Shown here: positions 36,463 to 45,489 of the stretch, piece after piece
Numbering within the stretch: the stretch's first letter is position 1
Layout: each line of letters begins with the position of its first letter
Source of the DNA: Aquimarina sp. MAR_2010_214
GTDB taxonomy: Bacteria; Bacteroidota; Bacteroidia; Flavobacteriales; Flavobacteriaceae
Assembly (NCBI RefSeq): GCF_002846555.1
Contig: NZ_PJMS01000001.1
Location: 5,611,501-5,675,500 of the forward strand
Direction: 5' to 3'
Length of the DNA: 64,000 nucleotides
Made by a program: the position numbers and the translations under genes
The notes under the pieces: model-generated
The model's input: the letters and a program-made list of their open reading frames with translations, nothing else
Databases searched by the model: none
Told to the model about the DNA's origin: nothing

Positions 36463-37515
36463 GGCTAAGTTCTAAAAAGCATATTATTTACTACTATGTT
36501 TTTAAATTCCATCCAGGCAGTATTGGAAGCAAAGGCTATAGCTGCTACGGTTGCCATTTTACTGGTTGAATTTTTTATTTTTTCTAAGACTAAAAACCAA
36601 TTCAGATAATTCTGAAGGTATTTTGTTGCCACTCCATTGAAGGGCTCCATAAATTTCCTTAGACGCATATCCATATTATTCACATTTTGTACGTGATATA
36701 TTTTGTCAACAGCTCTTTGACCCTTCGAAGCATTAAATTTTTTGTGTGCTACCTTCTTGTCTTTTGCAAATGCAGTATAGCTTCTGTGACTGTCGCTACA
36801 AAGGGTTTCTACTTTAGCCAACTTCCCTTGTAATATAGTCTCCAAGTCACTTTTACTAATGCGACCTCTGGTAGCTACTTTGAAATCTTTGTTCCCTGAT
36901 CGGTCACAACTGGCTATCACAGCTACTTTTTCATTACTGAGACCAGCTTTACTTGCCTTTGCGCCACGTTTTCTAGCAGGACGATCCAAATTTCGATTCC
37001 CTTTTTCAGAGTAAGCAAAGAAAAGATCATCACTCTCTAGGATTCCTTGGAATTCATCCACACTTACGCTCCCAAAGGAGACAAGTAATTTGTGCCTCCA
37101 ATCAAAAGAAGTCTGAATAGAAATCCCTGTTTCTTTGGCACTCTTGCGAATACTATATCCAGAGAGTAAACAGAATAAATAACGATTAACTTTGTCTTTC
37201 TTCTTGAGGTTGTACCAGAACTTACCGGTAGTTTCACTAAAGTTTTTATGACAAGTATTACAAACATAGCGCTGTACTCCTTTGAGCTTACCATTAGCCT
37301 TAATTTTATTGCACTTACAATGAGGACAGCTTATGGCTTTACTCTGATTGCTATCAATCAGGGCTGAACCCTCAGTAGAGATCTCCAATAATGTGGAAAC
37401 AATTTCTGATTGAACCAAAGCCGATGAACTAATGAAAAAATCTCTAAAATCTTCTGGTATCATTTCTCCGTTTTTATAAAGTAAAGATAAAACATATTCT
37501 AATTAGAACTTAGCC
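36463..37515 (-). mobile_element. IS1595-family insertion sequence, intact
   Basis: 1053 bp. Perfect 13-bp terminal inverted repeats GGCTAAGTTCTAA (36463-36475 and complement at 37503-37515). Flanked by runs of T (8 on the left, 10 on the right), compatible with the 8-bp target duplication of this family. The transposase is complete and its stop codon lies within the left repeat. Confidence 0.9.
36465..37463 (-). CDS. IS1595-family (ISXO2-like) transposase
   Basis: 332 residues. The N-terminal zinc ribbon (CPHCKCNK ... CNTCHKNF, about 46-71) is followed by a Tnp_IS1595 catalytic domain: ESDDLFF (about 144), CSDSHRSY (about 222) and later HVQNVNNMDMRLRKFM with the N/E region. Full length with no frameshift. 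Start ATG at 37463. Confidence 0.93.
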   Translation of the reverse strand: MIPEDFRDFFISSSALVQSEIVSTLLEISTEGSALIDSNQSKAISCPHCKCNKIKANGKLKGVQRYVCNTCHKNFSETTGKFWYNLKKKDKVNRYLFCLLSGYSIRKSAKETGISIQTSFDWRHKLLVSFGSVSVDEFQGILESDDLFFAYSEKGNRNLDRPARKRGAKASKAGLSNEKVAVIASCDRSGNKDFKVATRGRISKSDLETILQGKLAKVETLCSDSHRSYTAFAKDKKVAHKKFNASKGQRAVDKIYHVQNVNNMDMRLRKFMEPFNGVATKYLQNYLNWFLVLEKIKNSTSKMATVAAIAFASNTAWMEFKNIVVNNMLFRT

Positions 37516-37639
37516 TTTTTTTTTTGACAAGCCTGCTCTTTTCTCTTTATTTAGTCATTTCTTTTAGGTCAGAATTTCTGTACCAAGAGTACCAAAATGT
37601 ATCTGGTGGGTAATCGTAAGCATCGACAAGGGATCATGA

Positions 37640-37895
37640 TAGCTGCAAAGAATTAAAACTAATACCTACTACTGAAGGAGAACTGGATTTTAAATTAAAT
37701 ATGACTCAACTCTTAGATAGCTATCCGGGTCATGAACATTCCTTGCCTATTTACCTTATCTATAAAGATGTTGTAAAAACAATAACAGATTCAAAAATGG
37801 CAGTAACAGCTACTTTATTAATATCCTATGGCGCATCTTGGGCAGAAAATTATTATTACTCGCGTGAAAATGTTTGGAGTGATCAAAAAATATAA
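37640..37895 (+). pseudogene. Possible gene remnant downstream of IS1595
   Basis: An open frame (first ATG 37701, end 37895) reads SYPGHEHSLPIYLIYKDV and similar, with an open extension back to about 37640 that lacks a start and is preceded by two stops. No family recognised. Its position after the interrupted FNR-box promoter makes a decayed gene plausible, but it may also be chance. Confidence 0.25.
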
Positions 37896-38018
37896 TATTT
37901 CACACCTTGTGAAGAATTAGCACAAAAAGCACAAACTTTTCATTGTCAAACCAAAAAACCAAATAGATTACCAGACATCAAAAAATAGATGTGAAACAAA
38001 TTTAATTTCAGTAAATAT

Positions 38019-38050
38019 TTGGAAAACAGCTGAAAAACTATTAATATTTG
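38019..38050 (+). promoter_or_regulatory. Promoter of small gene 1
   Basis: TTG at 38019-38021 and AATATTTG at 38043-38050, spacing 21. A TTTCAGTAAA element just upstream recurs before the next small gene. Confidence 0.45.
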
Positions 38051-38059
38051 CATAACAAG

Positions 38060-38170
38060 ATGAGAAATAACAAACTGCATATTAATCCAAAAACATTGTA
38101 TAAACAATGTAGATATTGTAGGATAAATACATTATCCCTGCAAAACAGGATGCTATGTAGCTATTTTTGA
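38060..38170 (+). CDS. Small gene 1: 36-residue peptide or leader of a small RNA
   Basis: Encodes 36 residues with three cysteines, including QCRYCR (about 16-21). It lies 10 bp after a promoter-like pair and 41 bp before a strong terminator, giving a transcript of about 180 nt. It shares an L-(Y/F)-..-KQ-x-RYC-x-x-(I/V)N pattern with small gene 2. No known family. The product could be the peptide or the RNA itself. Confidence 0.4.
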   Translation: MRNNKLHINPKTLYKQCRYCRINTLSLQNRMLCSYF

Positions 38171-38210
38171 TTTTTTTGAAGTGATTTGAAATAAAAACTA
38201 AATATAACTC

Positions 38211-38239
38211 AAGCGTCCAAGAAATTGGACGCTTTTTTT
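38211..38239 (+). terminator. Terminator of small gene 1
   Basis: AGCGTCCAA-GAAA-TTGGACGCT followed by six T: a strong intrinsic terminator. Confidence 0.85.
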
Positions 38240-38509
38240 ATTGAATCTTTTTGATATAAAACGAAATAAATACATAAAATCTAGTCGAAACACTTCTCAA
38301 AATAATAAAATCTAAATAAACTCAATAAAAAAATTAAACATATGCATAGAAATTAATTAGCACATAAAAAATACTATTTGGAAACTAAGCAACAGGGAGA
38401 CAGACAATTGCTACAATTATCCAAAATCTGTTGAAAAACGGACAGGAATTCCTATGCTTCAAATTAAACATAACTAATTGATTTTCAGTAAAATAACTTG
38501 AAAAAATAT
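38240..38509. other. Gap between small transcription units
   Basis: 270 AT-rich bases; the right end carries the TTTCAGTAAA element (38484-38493) that also precedes small gene 1. No coding frame was found. Confidence 0.35.
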
Positions 38510-38539
38510 TTGCTTATTAAAAAAATGTTTTGATCTTTG
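38510..38539 (+). promoter_or_regulatory. Promoter of small gene 2
   Basis: TTG at 38510-38512, 19-base spacer, GATCTTTG at 38532-38539; one base off the TTG-N19-TAnnTTTG consensus of Bacteroidota. Confidence 0.6.
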
Positions 38540-38602
38540 CATCGAAACAATTGCGAACTTAGATTAATATCAATAGTACGCATTTAACTTAAAAAAATAA
38601 AA

Positions 38603-38731
38603 ATGACACCTAGTAATTCACAACCTATGTTAACCTGTCTTTTTAATAAACAAAGGAGGTATTGTTCTGGAGTGAACATAAAAGGTGTTTTATTATATAC
38701 AACAGATAATTATAAGGATAGAAACTTATAA
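38603..38731 (+). CDS. Small gene 2: 42-residue peptide
   Basis: 42 residues including LFNKQRRYCSGVN (about 13-25), similar to LYKQCRYCRIN of small gene 1. The start lies 63 bp after the -7 box, behind an A-rich leader typical of flavobacterial translation starts. A terminator follows 24 bp after the stop. The same layout as small gene 1 suggests an old duplication. No known family. Confidence 0.45.
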   Translation: MTPSNSQPMLTCLFNKQRRYCSGVNIKGVLLYTTDNYKDRNL

Positions 38732-38754
38732 ACAAATCAAGATAAGATATAAGA

Positions 38755-38783
38755 AAGACGCCCTAATAAGGCGTCTTTTTTTA
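38755..38783 (+). terminator. Terminator of small gene 2
   Basis: AGACGCC-CTAATAA-GGCGTCT followed by T7. It lies between small gene 2 and the convergent symporter gene. Confidence 0.85.
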
Positions 38784-38826
38784 TTGATATAGTTCAAGTT
38801 CATTGACATATTGAAAACTAATACTA

Positions 38827-39693
38827 CTAGTTTTCATGGGTATAACTTTTCTTAATACCCATATAGACAGCAATACCACCTGTAAAAAACATTAATAAGC
38901 TATATACTGCTGGAGCAACCGCAAAAGAAGTATTTTTAAGTAAAACAACAGCGATCGTTATTGCTAAGGTTCCATTTTGGATTCCTGACTCAATTGCAAT
39001 TGAAATGGCTCTTTTATCTTTAATATTAAATAATCTAGAAGAATAATACCCCACAATCATTGTAATAACATTTAGGCATAAAGCAACTGCTCCCGCTTGC
39101 CGAAAGTAAGGTACAATATTATCTTTTTCTTTAATTGCGATACCTACAATTACAAGCATGAGTACAATCCCTGAAGCTCTCCGAACGGGTTTAGCCATTT
39201 TTAAGGCAAACCGTTCATTATATTTTCTAATTAACATACCAATACTTACAGGAATAATGGTAATTACCAATATCTGAATAATAGTTGTCATCACATTCAA
39301 TCTAATCATTTGCCCTTCTTCTAAAAAGTGAAGAAGTGCAAAATTTATAATAAAAGGTATAGTCAAAATAGTGATAAAGCTACTTAATGCAGTAAGAGTA
39401 ACAGACAATGCTATGTCTCCTTTTGCCAAATGAGATATTAAATTAGACGTGGGGCCACCTGGACATGCAGCTAATATCATAATTCCGATTGCAATCTCGG
39501 GTTGTACGGGAAATAAAGATGCTAATGCAAATCCCAATACTGGTAAAATCAGTATTTGATTAGTCAACCCTAATAGGATTGCTTTTGGGTATATCAATAT
39601 TCTTTTAAAATCCTCAATTACCAGAGATAGCCCCATTCCAAGCATGATAATGATAAGTGAAAGGGCTAAAATAATTGTCGATATACTATCCAT
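38827..39693 (-). CDS. Bile acid:sodium symporter family (BASS/SBF) transporter
   Basis: 288 residues with about nine to ten membrane helices. The BASS signature AACPGGPTSNLISHLAKGD (about 84-102) and SIAIESGIQNGTLAI (about 233-247), the two sodium-site crossover regions, are intact. Bacterial members carry organic anions such as pantoate, pyruvate or bile acids with sodium; the substrate here is unknown. Single gene, start ATG at 39693. Confidence 0.92.
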   Translation of the reverse strand: MDSISTIILALSLIIIMLGMGLSLVIEDFKRILIYPKAILLGLTNQILILPVLGFALASLFPVQPEIAIGIMILAACPGGPTSNLISHLAKGDIALSVTLTALSSFITILTIPFIINFALLHFLEEGQMIRLNVMTTIIQILVITIIPVSIGMLIRKYNERFALKMAKPVRRASGIVLMLVIVGIAIKEKDNIVPYFRQAGAVALCLNVITMIVGYYSSRLFNIKDKRAISIAIESGIQNGTLAITIAVVLLKNTSFAVAPAVYSLLMFFTGGIAVYMGIKKSYTHEN

Positions 39694-39854
39694 ATTTCAT
39701 ACTTATGATTGGATAAGCAAGATAGAAATTTTTGGAAGATATTCTGGTAAAACACCACAAAGAATACGGTATTTCTCAAGTGTTTAAACACCATCAATTT
39801 ATAGATTATCTAATACAACACACAACCAATAATACTTTAGTAAAAATAAAAAAT

Positions 39855-39871
39855 GATAAGATAATCTTATC
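39855..39871. promoter_or_regulatory. Palindrome before the small two-gene operon
   Basis: GATAAGA-TAA-TCTTATC, perfect 7-bp arms, 29 bp before the start at 39901. Candidate operator or leader hairpin. Confidence 0.35.
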
Positions 39872-39900
39872 AAGTCTAGTAATCATTAAAAACAATAATT

Positions 39901-40131
39901 ATGAAAAATGATGTACCACAATGGTTTTTATCTAAACCCGAAAAAACAGGAAAGCTCATTGTACAACCAAAAGTTATGAATAGTACTCCTTATATCAAAC
40001 TAGTTAAAGTGAATAACCTTGATAGGTCTTGTAGAAACAAACATTCTACAATAAAAAAGCGCATCGAGAATTACTCAAATTCTATTAAAAAACTTGATTC
40101 ACTTGAGTATGAATCACTGCGAGGAACATAA
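39901..40131 (+). CDS. Small basic hypothetical protein
   Basis: 76 residues, rich in Lys, Asn and Ser, with a helical charged C-terminal half (KKRIENYSNSIKKLDSLEYE). No signal peptide. No family recognised. It is followed after 24 bp by another small gene and then a terminator, so the two look like a short operon. Confidence 0.55.
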   Translation: MKNDVPQWFLSKPEKTGKLIVQPKVMNSTPYIKLVKVNNLDRSCRNKHSTIKKRIENYSNSIKKLDSLEYESLRGT

Positions 40132-40155
40132 ATAAAAGATCAAAATATAATAACT

Positions 40156-40326
40156 ATGAAAGCACAACTTACTAATACCAAAGAAAAAAATATAAAAGGA
40201 AAAATATCACAAATAATTACAAAATGGCTATCTAATTATATTACAGCTATGAGTAAATTTTTATACCCTCCAGAATCAAAAGGAGTACAAAGTAAAAATG
40301 ACAGACATCGTATTTTTCATAAATGA
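40156..40326 (+). CDS. Small basic hypothetical protein, second gene of the pair
   Basis: 56 residues, strongly basic, with a possible amphipathic helix ISQIITKWLSNYITAMSKFL (about 17-36) that could contact a membrane or a partner. Starts 24 bp after the preceding small gene and ends 11 bp before a strong terminator. No family recognised. Confidence 0.5.
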   Translation: MKAQLTNTKEKNIKGKISQIITKWLSNYITAMSKFLYPPESKGVQSKNDRHRIFHK

Positions 40327-40335
40327 TATAGTATA

Positions 40336-40374
40336 ATACCCTGTTACAAAACATGAAAGTAACAGGGTTTTACT
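40336..40374 (+). terminator. Terminator of the small two-gene operon
   Basis: ACCCTGTTAC (40338-40347) and GTAACAGGGT (40359-40368) form a perfect 10-bp stem followed by TTT. Confidence 0.85.
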
Positions 40375-40403
40375 TATGGTAGTTTATATTGTCTAATCAT
40401 GCT

Positions 40404-40437
40404 ATAAAAACAGTGTGTATAAGCATGCTGTTTTTAT
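40404..40437 (-). terminator. Terminator of the SusC/SusD transcript
   Basis: AAAAACAG...CTGTTTTT stem with A- and T-runs, 22 bp after the susD-like stop at 40459; usable in both directions. Confidence 0.7.
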
Positions 40438-40458
40438 AATCTAATTACAGGCTCTAAT

Positions 40459-41982
40459 TCAATATCCTGGGTTTTGATCTGATACTGACAATGCTGTATT
40501 CAATTGAATTTCGGTCATAGGAATAGGAAACAAATCATTTTTAGTTGTATATCCCGTACCGGCAAGTTCAGTTGCTGCTTTATCCCATCGTACTAAGTCC
40601 CAAAAACGTTGTCCTTCATGTGCTAATTCTAAGAATTTCTCATCTACAATTGCCTCAAATAAATCATTACCAGATATTCCGGAAAGGTTTGGTAATCCAG
40701 CTCTATTTCTTACCTTATTTAATTCAATTAATGCCAGATCATCTTGTCCATTTTTATTATATGCTTCTGCTGCTAATAATAAAACTTCAGCATATCTTAA
40801 TAACCTCCAATTGGCTGAATAGTTTACTTCTGATATTCCATTAGAAACAGTTTCGGATAAACGAGTTACATATTTCATTCGTATGGCTCCTTCATAACCC
40901 CAAATATTCTCTGGATTATTCACACTACCTCCTGCAGCAATAATCTCTGCTTCTGTAGCTATTGTAGCCATTTTTCGATCTACGTCTCCTGCTACATCAA
41001 AAGTTGCTATCAATTTAGAAGTAGGTAAATTAAATCCCCATCCATTTAGAATTCCTAATCCTTCTACATCAAAAAAACCATCTCCTCTTGGCCCCATTAA
41101 TTGCTGATGTATATTACTTTCTGCGCGACCATCCCACGGAAAATTACTCCAATCATAACCATTAGTAGAGATATACCCTAATTCAAAGAGTGATTCTTTG
41201 CCAAATTCTGTTGCTGTAGTCCATACATCTACTGGAGTATCTTCTAAATCATGAGCAGGATTTGAAATCACATCCGACAGTTGAGTAATTGCTAATGCAT
41301 ATTTCTCCTGAAAAACGAATACTTTGCCCAAAAGAGCTTTTGCCGCTCCTTTAGAAACTCTAAATGGCTGAGAAACTGATATTTTATCTGGTAAACCGGT
41401 AATAGCATCTTCTAAATCCTTTTCTACCTGTTCATAGATTTTTGCTCTAGAACTTTTAGGTAAAGCAAAATCATCAGAGCTTATATTGGATGGTTTTTTT
41501 AATCGTAAGGGAACATCTCCCCACATTGTGGTTAACTCAAAATAACACCAAGCTCTAATAAATTTTGCTTCTCCTAATACTAATTCACGGTTATCTAAAT
41601 TTCCTGTTTCTACAGTATTAATAATAATATTTGCTAATGCAATTGTTTGATAAAACAAATCCCAATTGCTCTGAATTGAAATATTATCAATCGATACATC
41701 TGTATAACCATCAATATCTTGTAATTGCTTTTGATCTGTAGAACTTCCTCCCCCTGCATTAACATCATCTCCTGGTAACATTTTTACAAAATACGCACTG
41801 TTCCAGTTAAGTCCATAATTGTGTTGCATAAGATCATACAAACCTATAACTGCCTGATCTGCATTTTCTTCAGTATCAAAATATGTAGCGGTATCTAATA
41901 CTCCAACAGGAGCAATATTTACGAAATCATCACTACAAGACACACAAAAAGCTACTATTGTAATAAAAATTAATTTTTTCAT
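40459..41982 (-). CDS. RagB/SusD family nutrient-binding lipoprotein
   Basis: 507 residues. Lipoprotein signal with the lipobox ending at Cys16 (FCVSC). SusD-like N-terminal domain (DTATYFDTEENADQAVIGLYD) and TPR-containing C-terminal RagB domain ending NPGY. It binds glycan at the cell surface on top of the SusC pore encoded 21 bp upstream. Last gene of the locus. Glycan specificity cannot be read from it. Confidence 0.96.
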   Translation of the reverse strand: MKKLIFITIVAFCVSCSDDFVNIAPVGVLDTATYFDTEENADQAVIGLYDLMQHNYGLNWNSAYFVKMLPGDDVNAGGGSSTDQKQLQDIDGYTDVSIDNISIQSNWDLFYQTIALANIIINTVETGNLDNRELVLGEAKFIRAWCYFELTTMWGDVPLRLKKPSNISSDDFALPKSSRAKIYEQVEKDLEDAITGLPDKISVSQPFRVSKGAAKALLGKVFVFQEKYALAITQLSDVISNPAHDLEDTPVDVWTTATEFGKESLFELGYISTNGYDWSNFPWDGRAESNIHQQLMGPRGDGFFDVEGLGILNGWGFNLPTSKLIATFDVAGDVDRKMATIATEAEIIAAGGSVNNPENIWGYEGAIRMKYVTRLSETVSNGISEVNYSANWRLLRYAEVLLLAAEAYNKNGQDDLALIELNKVRNRAGLPNLSGISGNDLFEAIVDEKFLELAHEGQRFWDLVRWDKAATELAGTGYTTKNDLFPIPMTEIQLNTALSVSDQNPGY

Positions 41983-42003
41983 GATTATAAATAATTAAAT
42001 TCA

Positions 42004-45000
42004 TTAAAAACCTACTGATAAACCAAATAATGCTTTGCCAGGTATTGGGTAGAATCCTCTATCGATCCCTTGGCTATTATTTTCATAACTCCCGGCTTCA
42101 GGATCTAAACCATTATACTTGGTAAACGTAAAATAATCATCTAGGGAGACATAAACTCTAAACTTTCCTAAGCTAAGTTTATTTGTAATTTTTAATGGAA
42201 AATTATATCCTATTTGTAATTGCTTAATTCTCATGTAAGAACCATCTTCTACCATAAGATCAGTATTGTATGCGTCTGCGATATTAGCAGCTCCCGGAAA
42301 AGATGCTATATCACCTGGTTGTTGCCATCTATTATTATAATAATCAATAGGTTTATTAGTGATTGGGCGAGAAGGTTGGTGATATCCTGCAAAAATATCA
42401 TTTCCGTATGTTCCTTGAAGTAATACATTTAAGTCAAAATTTTTATACCCTAAACTAATATTACCTCCAAACAATATATCTGGATGTGGTGAACCAATCA
42501 TAGTTTTATCATTGGAAGTAATACCTGGAACCCCATCGGTATCAACAAAAATAATTTCTCCTGTCTGAGGGTCAATACCATCGGTTTTAAATCCATAAAA
42601 ATACCATACCGGAAAACCTTCTTCAAATCGCGTAATCGGTGCCCCAGGGATTGATGCTCCATTTAATGCTCCTCCGATAGATACTTCTGAAGTATTATTT
42701 TTTAACGTAGACAAATTAAGGTTAATACCATAATCCAGGCCTCCGCTGGTAGTCGTATTATAACCAATCTCAAATTCAAAGCCTTTATTGGTAATCGTAC
42801 CGGCATTAATTGCTCCTAATGTTCTCCCTACAGATCCGGGTACTATAATGTTACCATTAGAGACAATCAAATCTCTGGTAGTTTTATTATAATAATCTAC
42901 TGAAAAATTAAACTTATTATCTAAAGCTTTAAGATCAATACCGATATCAACTTGTTCAGAACGTTCCCATAATAATTGGGGATTTGCCAAATCTCCAATT
43001 TGAGTACCACTTATACCTTCATAAACTATTGGGATAACTCCAACATCGGTAACTACATTTTGCCAGAATTCTAAATCTCCATTACCTGATAAGTTTGCAT
43101 CACTCCCGTTCTGTCCCCAACTACCCCGTAACTTGATGTAATTAATCTTATTTGAATTCCAAAAATTTTCTTTAGAAAGAACCCAACCGACAGAAACTGC
43201 AGGAAAATACCCTCCCTTTTCATTTTTAGGAAAAACACTTGATTTATCATATCGTAATGATCCTTCTAACAAGTATTTATCTAAATAATCATACGATATT
43301 CTTCCAAAAACCGAAGTCATATTTTTCTGAAATATGTTATTTCCTATGATATCATTGTCTCTGTTAGAAAAATCAAAGTATGCAAAATCATCTGTTCCTC
43401 TTGTAATACCTGCTCCTTGTAGATTATAATATGGGTTCTTAATTTTCTCTGCAGAGTATCCTAATAAACCGGTAAGACTATGATCTCCCAAATTCTTATT
43501 ATATCTTGCAAAATTCTCCCATAACCATCTTGAATTTCTACTTATTGCATGCTTTAAAGTCACAATAGAATTACTTGCCTCACTAGTAACATAATATATA
43601 GGTGTCCATCTGGTATCGAATGAATTAGATCTTTCATAACCAAATCTTGAAGTAAATGATAAATCATCTGATAACTTTATCTTGCCTTTAACAGAGAGTA
43701 AAACTCTATCAGTGTCTATTCCTCCTCTAAAAATATAATTTGAGGATGCCACAGGGTTGATTACCTCTCCTGTAGAATATGTAGGATATCCATATACATT
43801 TCCATTTTGATCAAGCATTGCAGTTCCATTCTCAACACCCGTAAGTGCTCTTGGAGGCAATGAACCATTGTATGTTACAGGGGTTAACGGATCAATTAAT
43901 AATACATGATTTACAACTCCATTATAAGAGTCGTCTTCTGTAATTGGAGCTTGACCTGTATTAGAGTACACAATATTAGCCCCTACTTCTAGCCAATCTT
44001 TTATATCACTCTTAAGATTTGCTCTTAACGTATATCTTTTATATGACGAATTATTTTTACCTACTATACCATCCTGGTCTAGAAAAGACCCAGATAGAAA
44101 ATACGTTGATCGTTCTGATCCTCCTGAAAAGCTGAGATCATGTTTCTGAATAAATGCATCTTGAAAAGTTTCACCAATCCAATCGGTATCAATTCCATTA
44201 TTTACTACGGTAGTATTGCCTGCTTCATTCGAATATGTTACAAATTGAGAAGCGTTCATTAGCTCCATTTTAGTTCTCAAAGTTTGGATCCCAACTTGTG
44301 AATTGTAATTAATGACTGGTTGGCCTTTTCTACCTTGTTTTGTAGTGATAATCACAACACCATTTGCGCCTTGAGTACCATAAATTGCTGAAGATGCCGC
44401 ATCTTTTAACACCTCTATATTTGCTATATCACTTGGAGCAATATTCTCTAAGTTTGAAACTTTCATACCATCAACTATGTAAAGAGGATCAGAATTTCCG
44501 TTAGAGCCTGTACCACGAATCCTAACTTTTGCCCCTGAACCAGGAGCTCCTGATGAAGAAACAACCGTTACACCCGATACTCTACCTTGCAAAACCTGCT
44601 CCATACGCTGGTTGGATGAATTTTCTATTTGTTTAAAACCAATACTAGAAATTGCTCCCGTAATTAGACTTTTTGCTCTAGTTCCATACCCTACAACAAT
44701 TACTTCTCCTAATTCGCCTGCATCTTCAATCAATGTAATATCTAATTTAGGTTGACCAGAATAAATAACCTCTTGATTACTAAATCCTAAATAAGAAAAC
44801 ACTAAAGATTCTCCATTAGTAACTTCCAATTTATAATAACCATCAAAATCGGTCTGAGTACCTCTATTTGTTCCTTTTATAATAATACTTGCCCCTGGTA
44901 ATGGTTCACCAATGGCAGTGGTAACTTTACCTGTTAGTATATCCTGTAGAGGGAGCTTTGGTTTTGAAGACGTTTTCGCGTTTAACTCTTTTTTTTGCTT

Positions 45001-45360
45001 GGATATTACTATTTGTCGATCAATTATCTTATAAGCAAGATCTGTTTTTTGAAATACTTTATTCAATATTTCAGCTATAGTAGATTGCTTAAGAAGTAAT
45101 GTAATCTTTGTATTTGTTTTTACAATATCATCCTTATAAAAAAATATAAATTCGCTTTGAGAATGAATTTGACCAAATAGTTCTTCAAGGGTTCCATTTT
45201 TTAAGTCAATATCCAGCTTAGTTTGTGAATAAGAGTTATGTGCATATACACTTGTTAAGCCAAAACACAGGGATAAAATAAAAACTCTCATAATGATTAA
45301 TAGAAAATTGAATTCCTTCTTTTTAGACAAAAAAGAAACATCGTTAACTTTTTTATTCAT
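42004..45360 (-). CDS. SusC/RagA TonB-linked outer membrane transporter with STN domain
   Basis: 1118 residues. Signal region to about 45; STN domain about 50-120 (TLEELFGQIHSQSEFIFFY); carboxypeptidase-D regulatory-like domain about 137-215; plug with EVIVVGYGT (about 219) and DPLYIVDGM (about 295); barrel ending in LFGLSVGF. It imports oligosaccharide with the SusD partner. The STN domain is the part that signals to an anti-sigma factor, matching the FecR and ECF sigma genes upstream. A perfect 18-bp palindrome precedes the start. Confidence 0.96.
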   Translation of the reverse strand: MNKKVNDVSFLSKKKEFNFLLIIMRVFILSLCFGLTSVYAHNSYSQTKLDIDLKNGTLEELFGQIHSQSEFIFFYKDDIVKTNTKITLLLKQSTIAEILNKVFQKTDLAYKIIDRQIVISKQKKELNAKTSSKPKLPLQDILTGKVTTAIGEPLPGASIIIKGTNRGTQTDFDGYYKLEVTNGESLVFSYLGFSNQEVIYSGQPKLDITLIEDAGELGEVIVVGYGTRAKSLITGAISSIGFKQIENSSNQRMEQVLQGRVSGVTVVSSSGAPGSGAKVRIRGTGSNGNSDPLYIVDGMKVSNLENIAPSDIANIEVLKDAASSAIYGTQGANGVVIITTKQGRKGQPVINYNSQVGIQTLRTKMELMNASQFVTYSNEAGNTTVVNNGIDTDWIGETFQDAFIQKHDLSFSGGSERSTYFLSGSFLDQDGIVGKNNSSYKRYTLRANLKSDIKDWLEVGANIVYSNTGQAPITEDDSYNGVVNHVLLIDPLTPVTYNGSLPPRALTGVENGTAMLDQNGNVYGYPTYSTGEVINPVASSNYIFRGGIDTDRVLLSVKGKIKLSDDLSFTSRFGYERSNSFDTRWTPIYYVTSEASNSIVTLKHAISRNSRWLWENFARYNKNLGDHSLTGLLGYSAEKIKNPYYNLQGAGITRGTDDFAYFDFSNRDNDIIGNNIFQKNMTSVFGRISYDYLDKYLLEGSLRYDKSSVFPKNEKGGYFPAVSVGWVLSKENFWNSNKINYIKLRGSWGQNGSDANLSGNGDLEFWQNVVTDVGVIPIVYEGISGTQIGDLANPQLLWERSEQVDIGIDLKALDNKFNFSVDYYNKTTRDLIVSNGNIIVPGSVGRTLGAINAGTITNKGFEFEIGYNTTTSGGLDYGINLNLSTLKNNTSEVSIGGALNGASIPGAPITRFEEGFPVWYFYGFKTDGIDPQTGEIIFVDTDGVPGITSNDKTMIGSPHPDILFGGNISLGYKNFDLNVLLQGTYGNDIFAGYHQPSRPITNKPIDYYNNRWQQPGDIASFPGAANIADAYNTDLMVEDGSYMRIKQLQIGYNFPLKITNKLSLGKFRVYVSLDDYFTFTKYNGLDPEAGSYENNSQGIDRGFYPIPGKALFGLSVGF

Positions 45361-45383
45361 AATTTTGTTTTTTATGCATTAAG

Positions 45384-45401
45384 TATTGCGATATCGCAAT
45401 A
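45384..45401. promoter_or_regulatory. 18-bp perfect palindrome before susC-like gene
   Basis: TATTGCGATATCGCAATA, 23 bp upstream of the SusC-like start. Nearby AGAAAATG-CGGCAA-CATTTTCT (45414-45436 region) forms a second stem. It could be an operator, or a leader hairpin controlling translation of the highly expressed SusC. Confidence 0.4.
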
Positions 45402-45489
45402 TTTGATTTAGGTCAGAAAATGCGGCAACATTTTCTGGCTTTTTTTGTAATAAATTATAGGGTTATTTCATATCATACGATTGATGTTT

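Noticed and set aside
37701..37895. 64-codon plus-strand frame as an intact gene
   Set aside because: No promoter of its own, no family, open sequence continues upstream without a start; kept only as a possible remnant.
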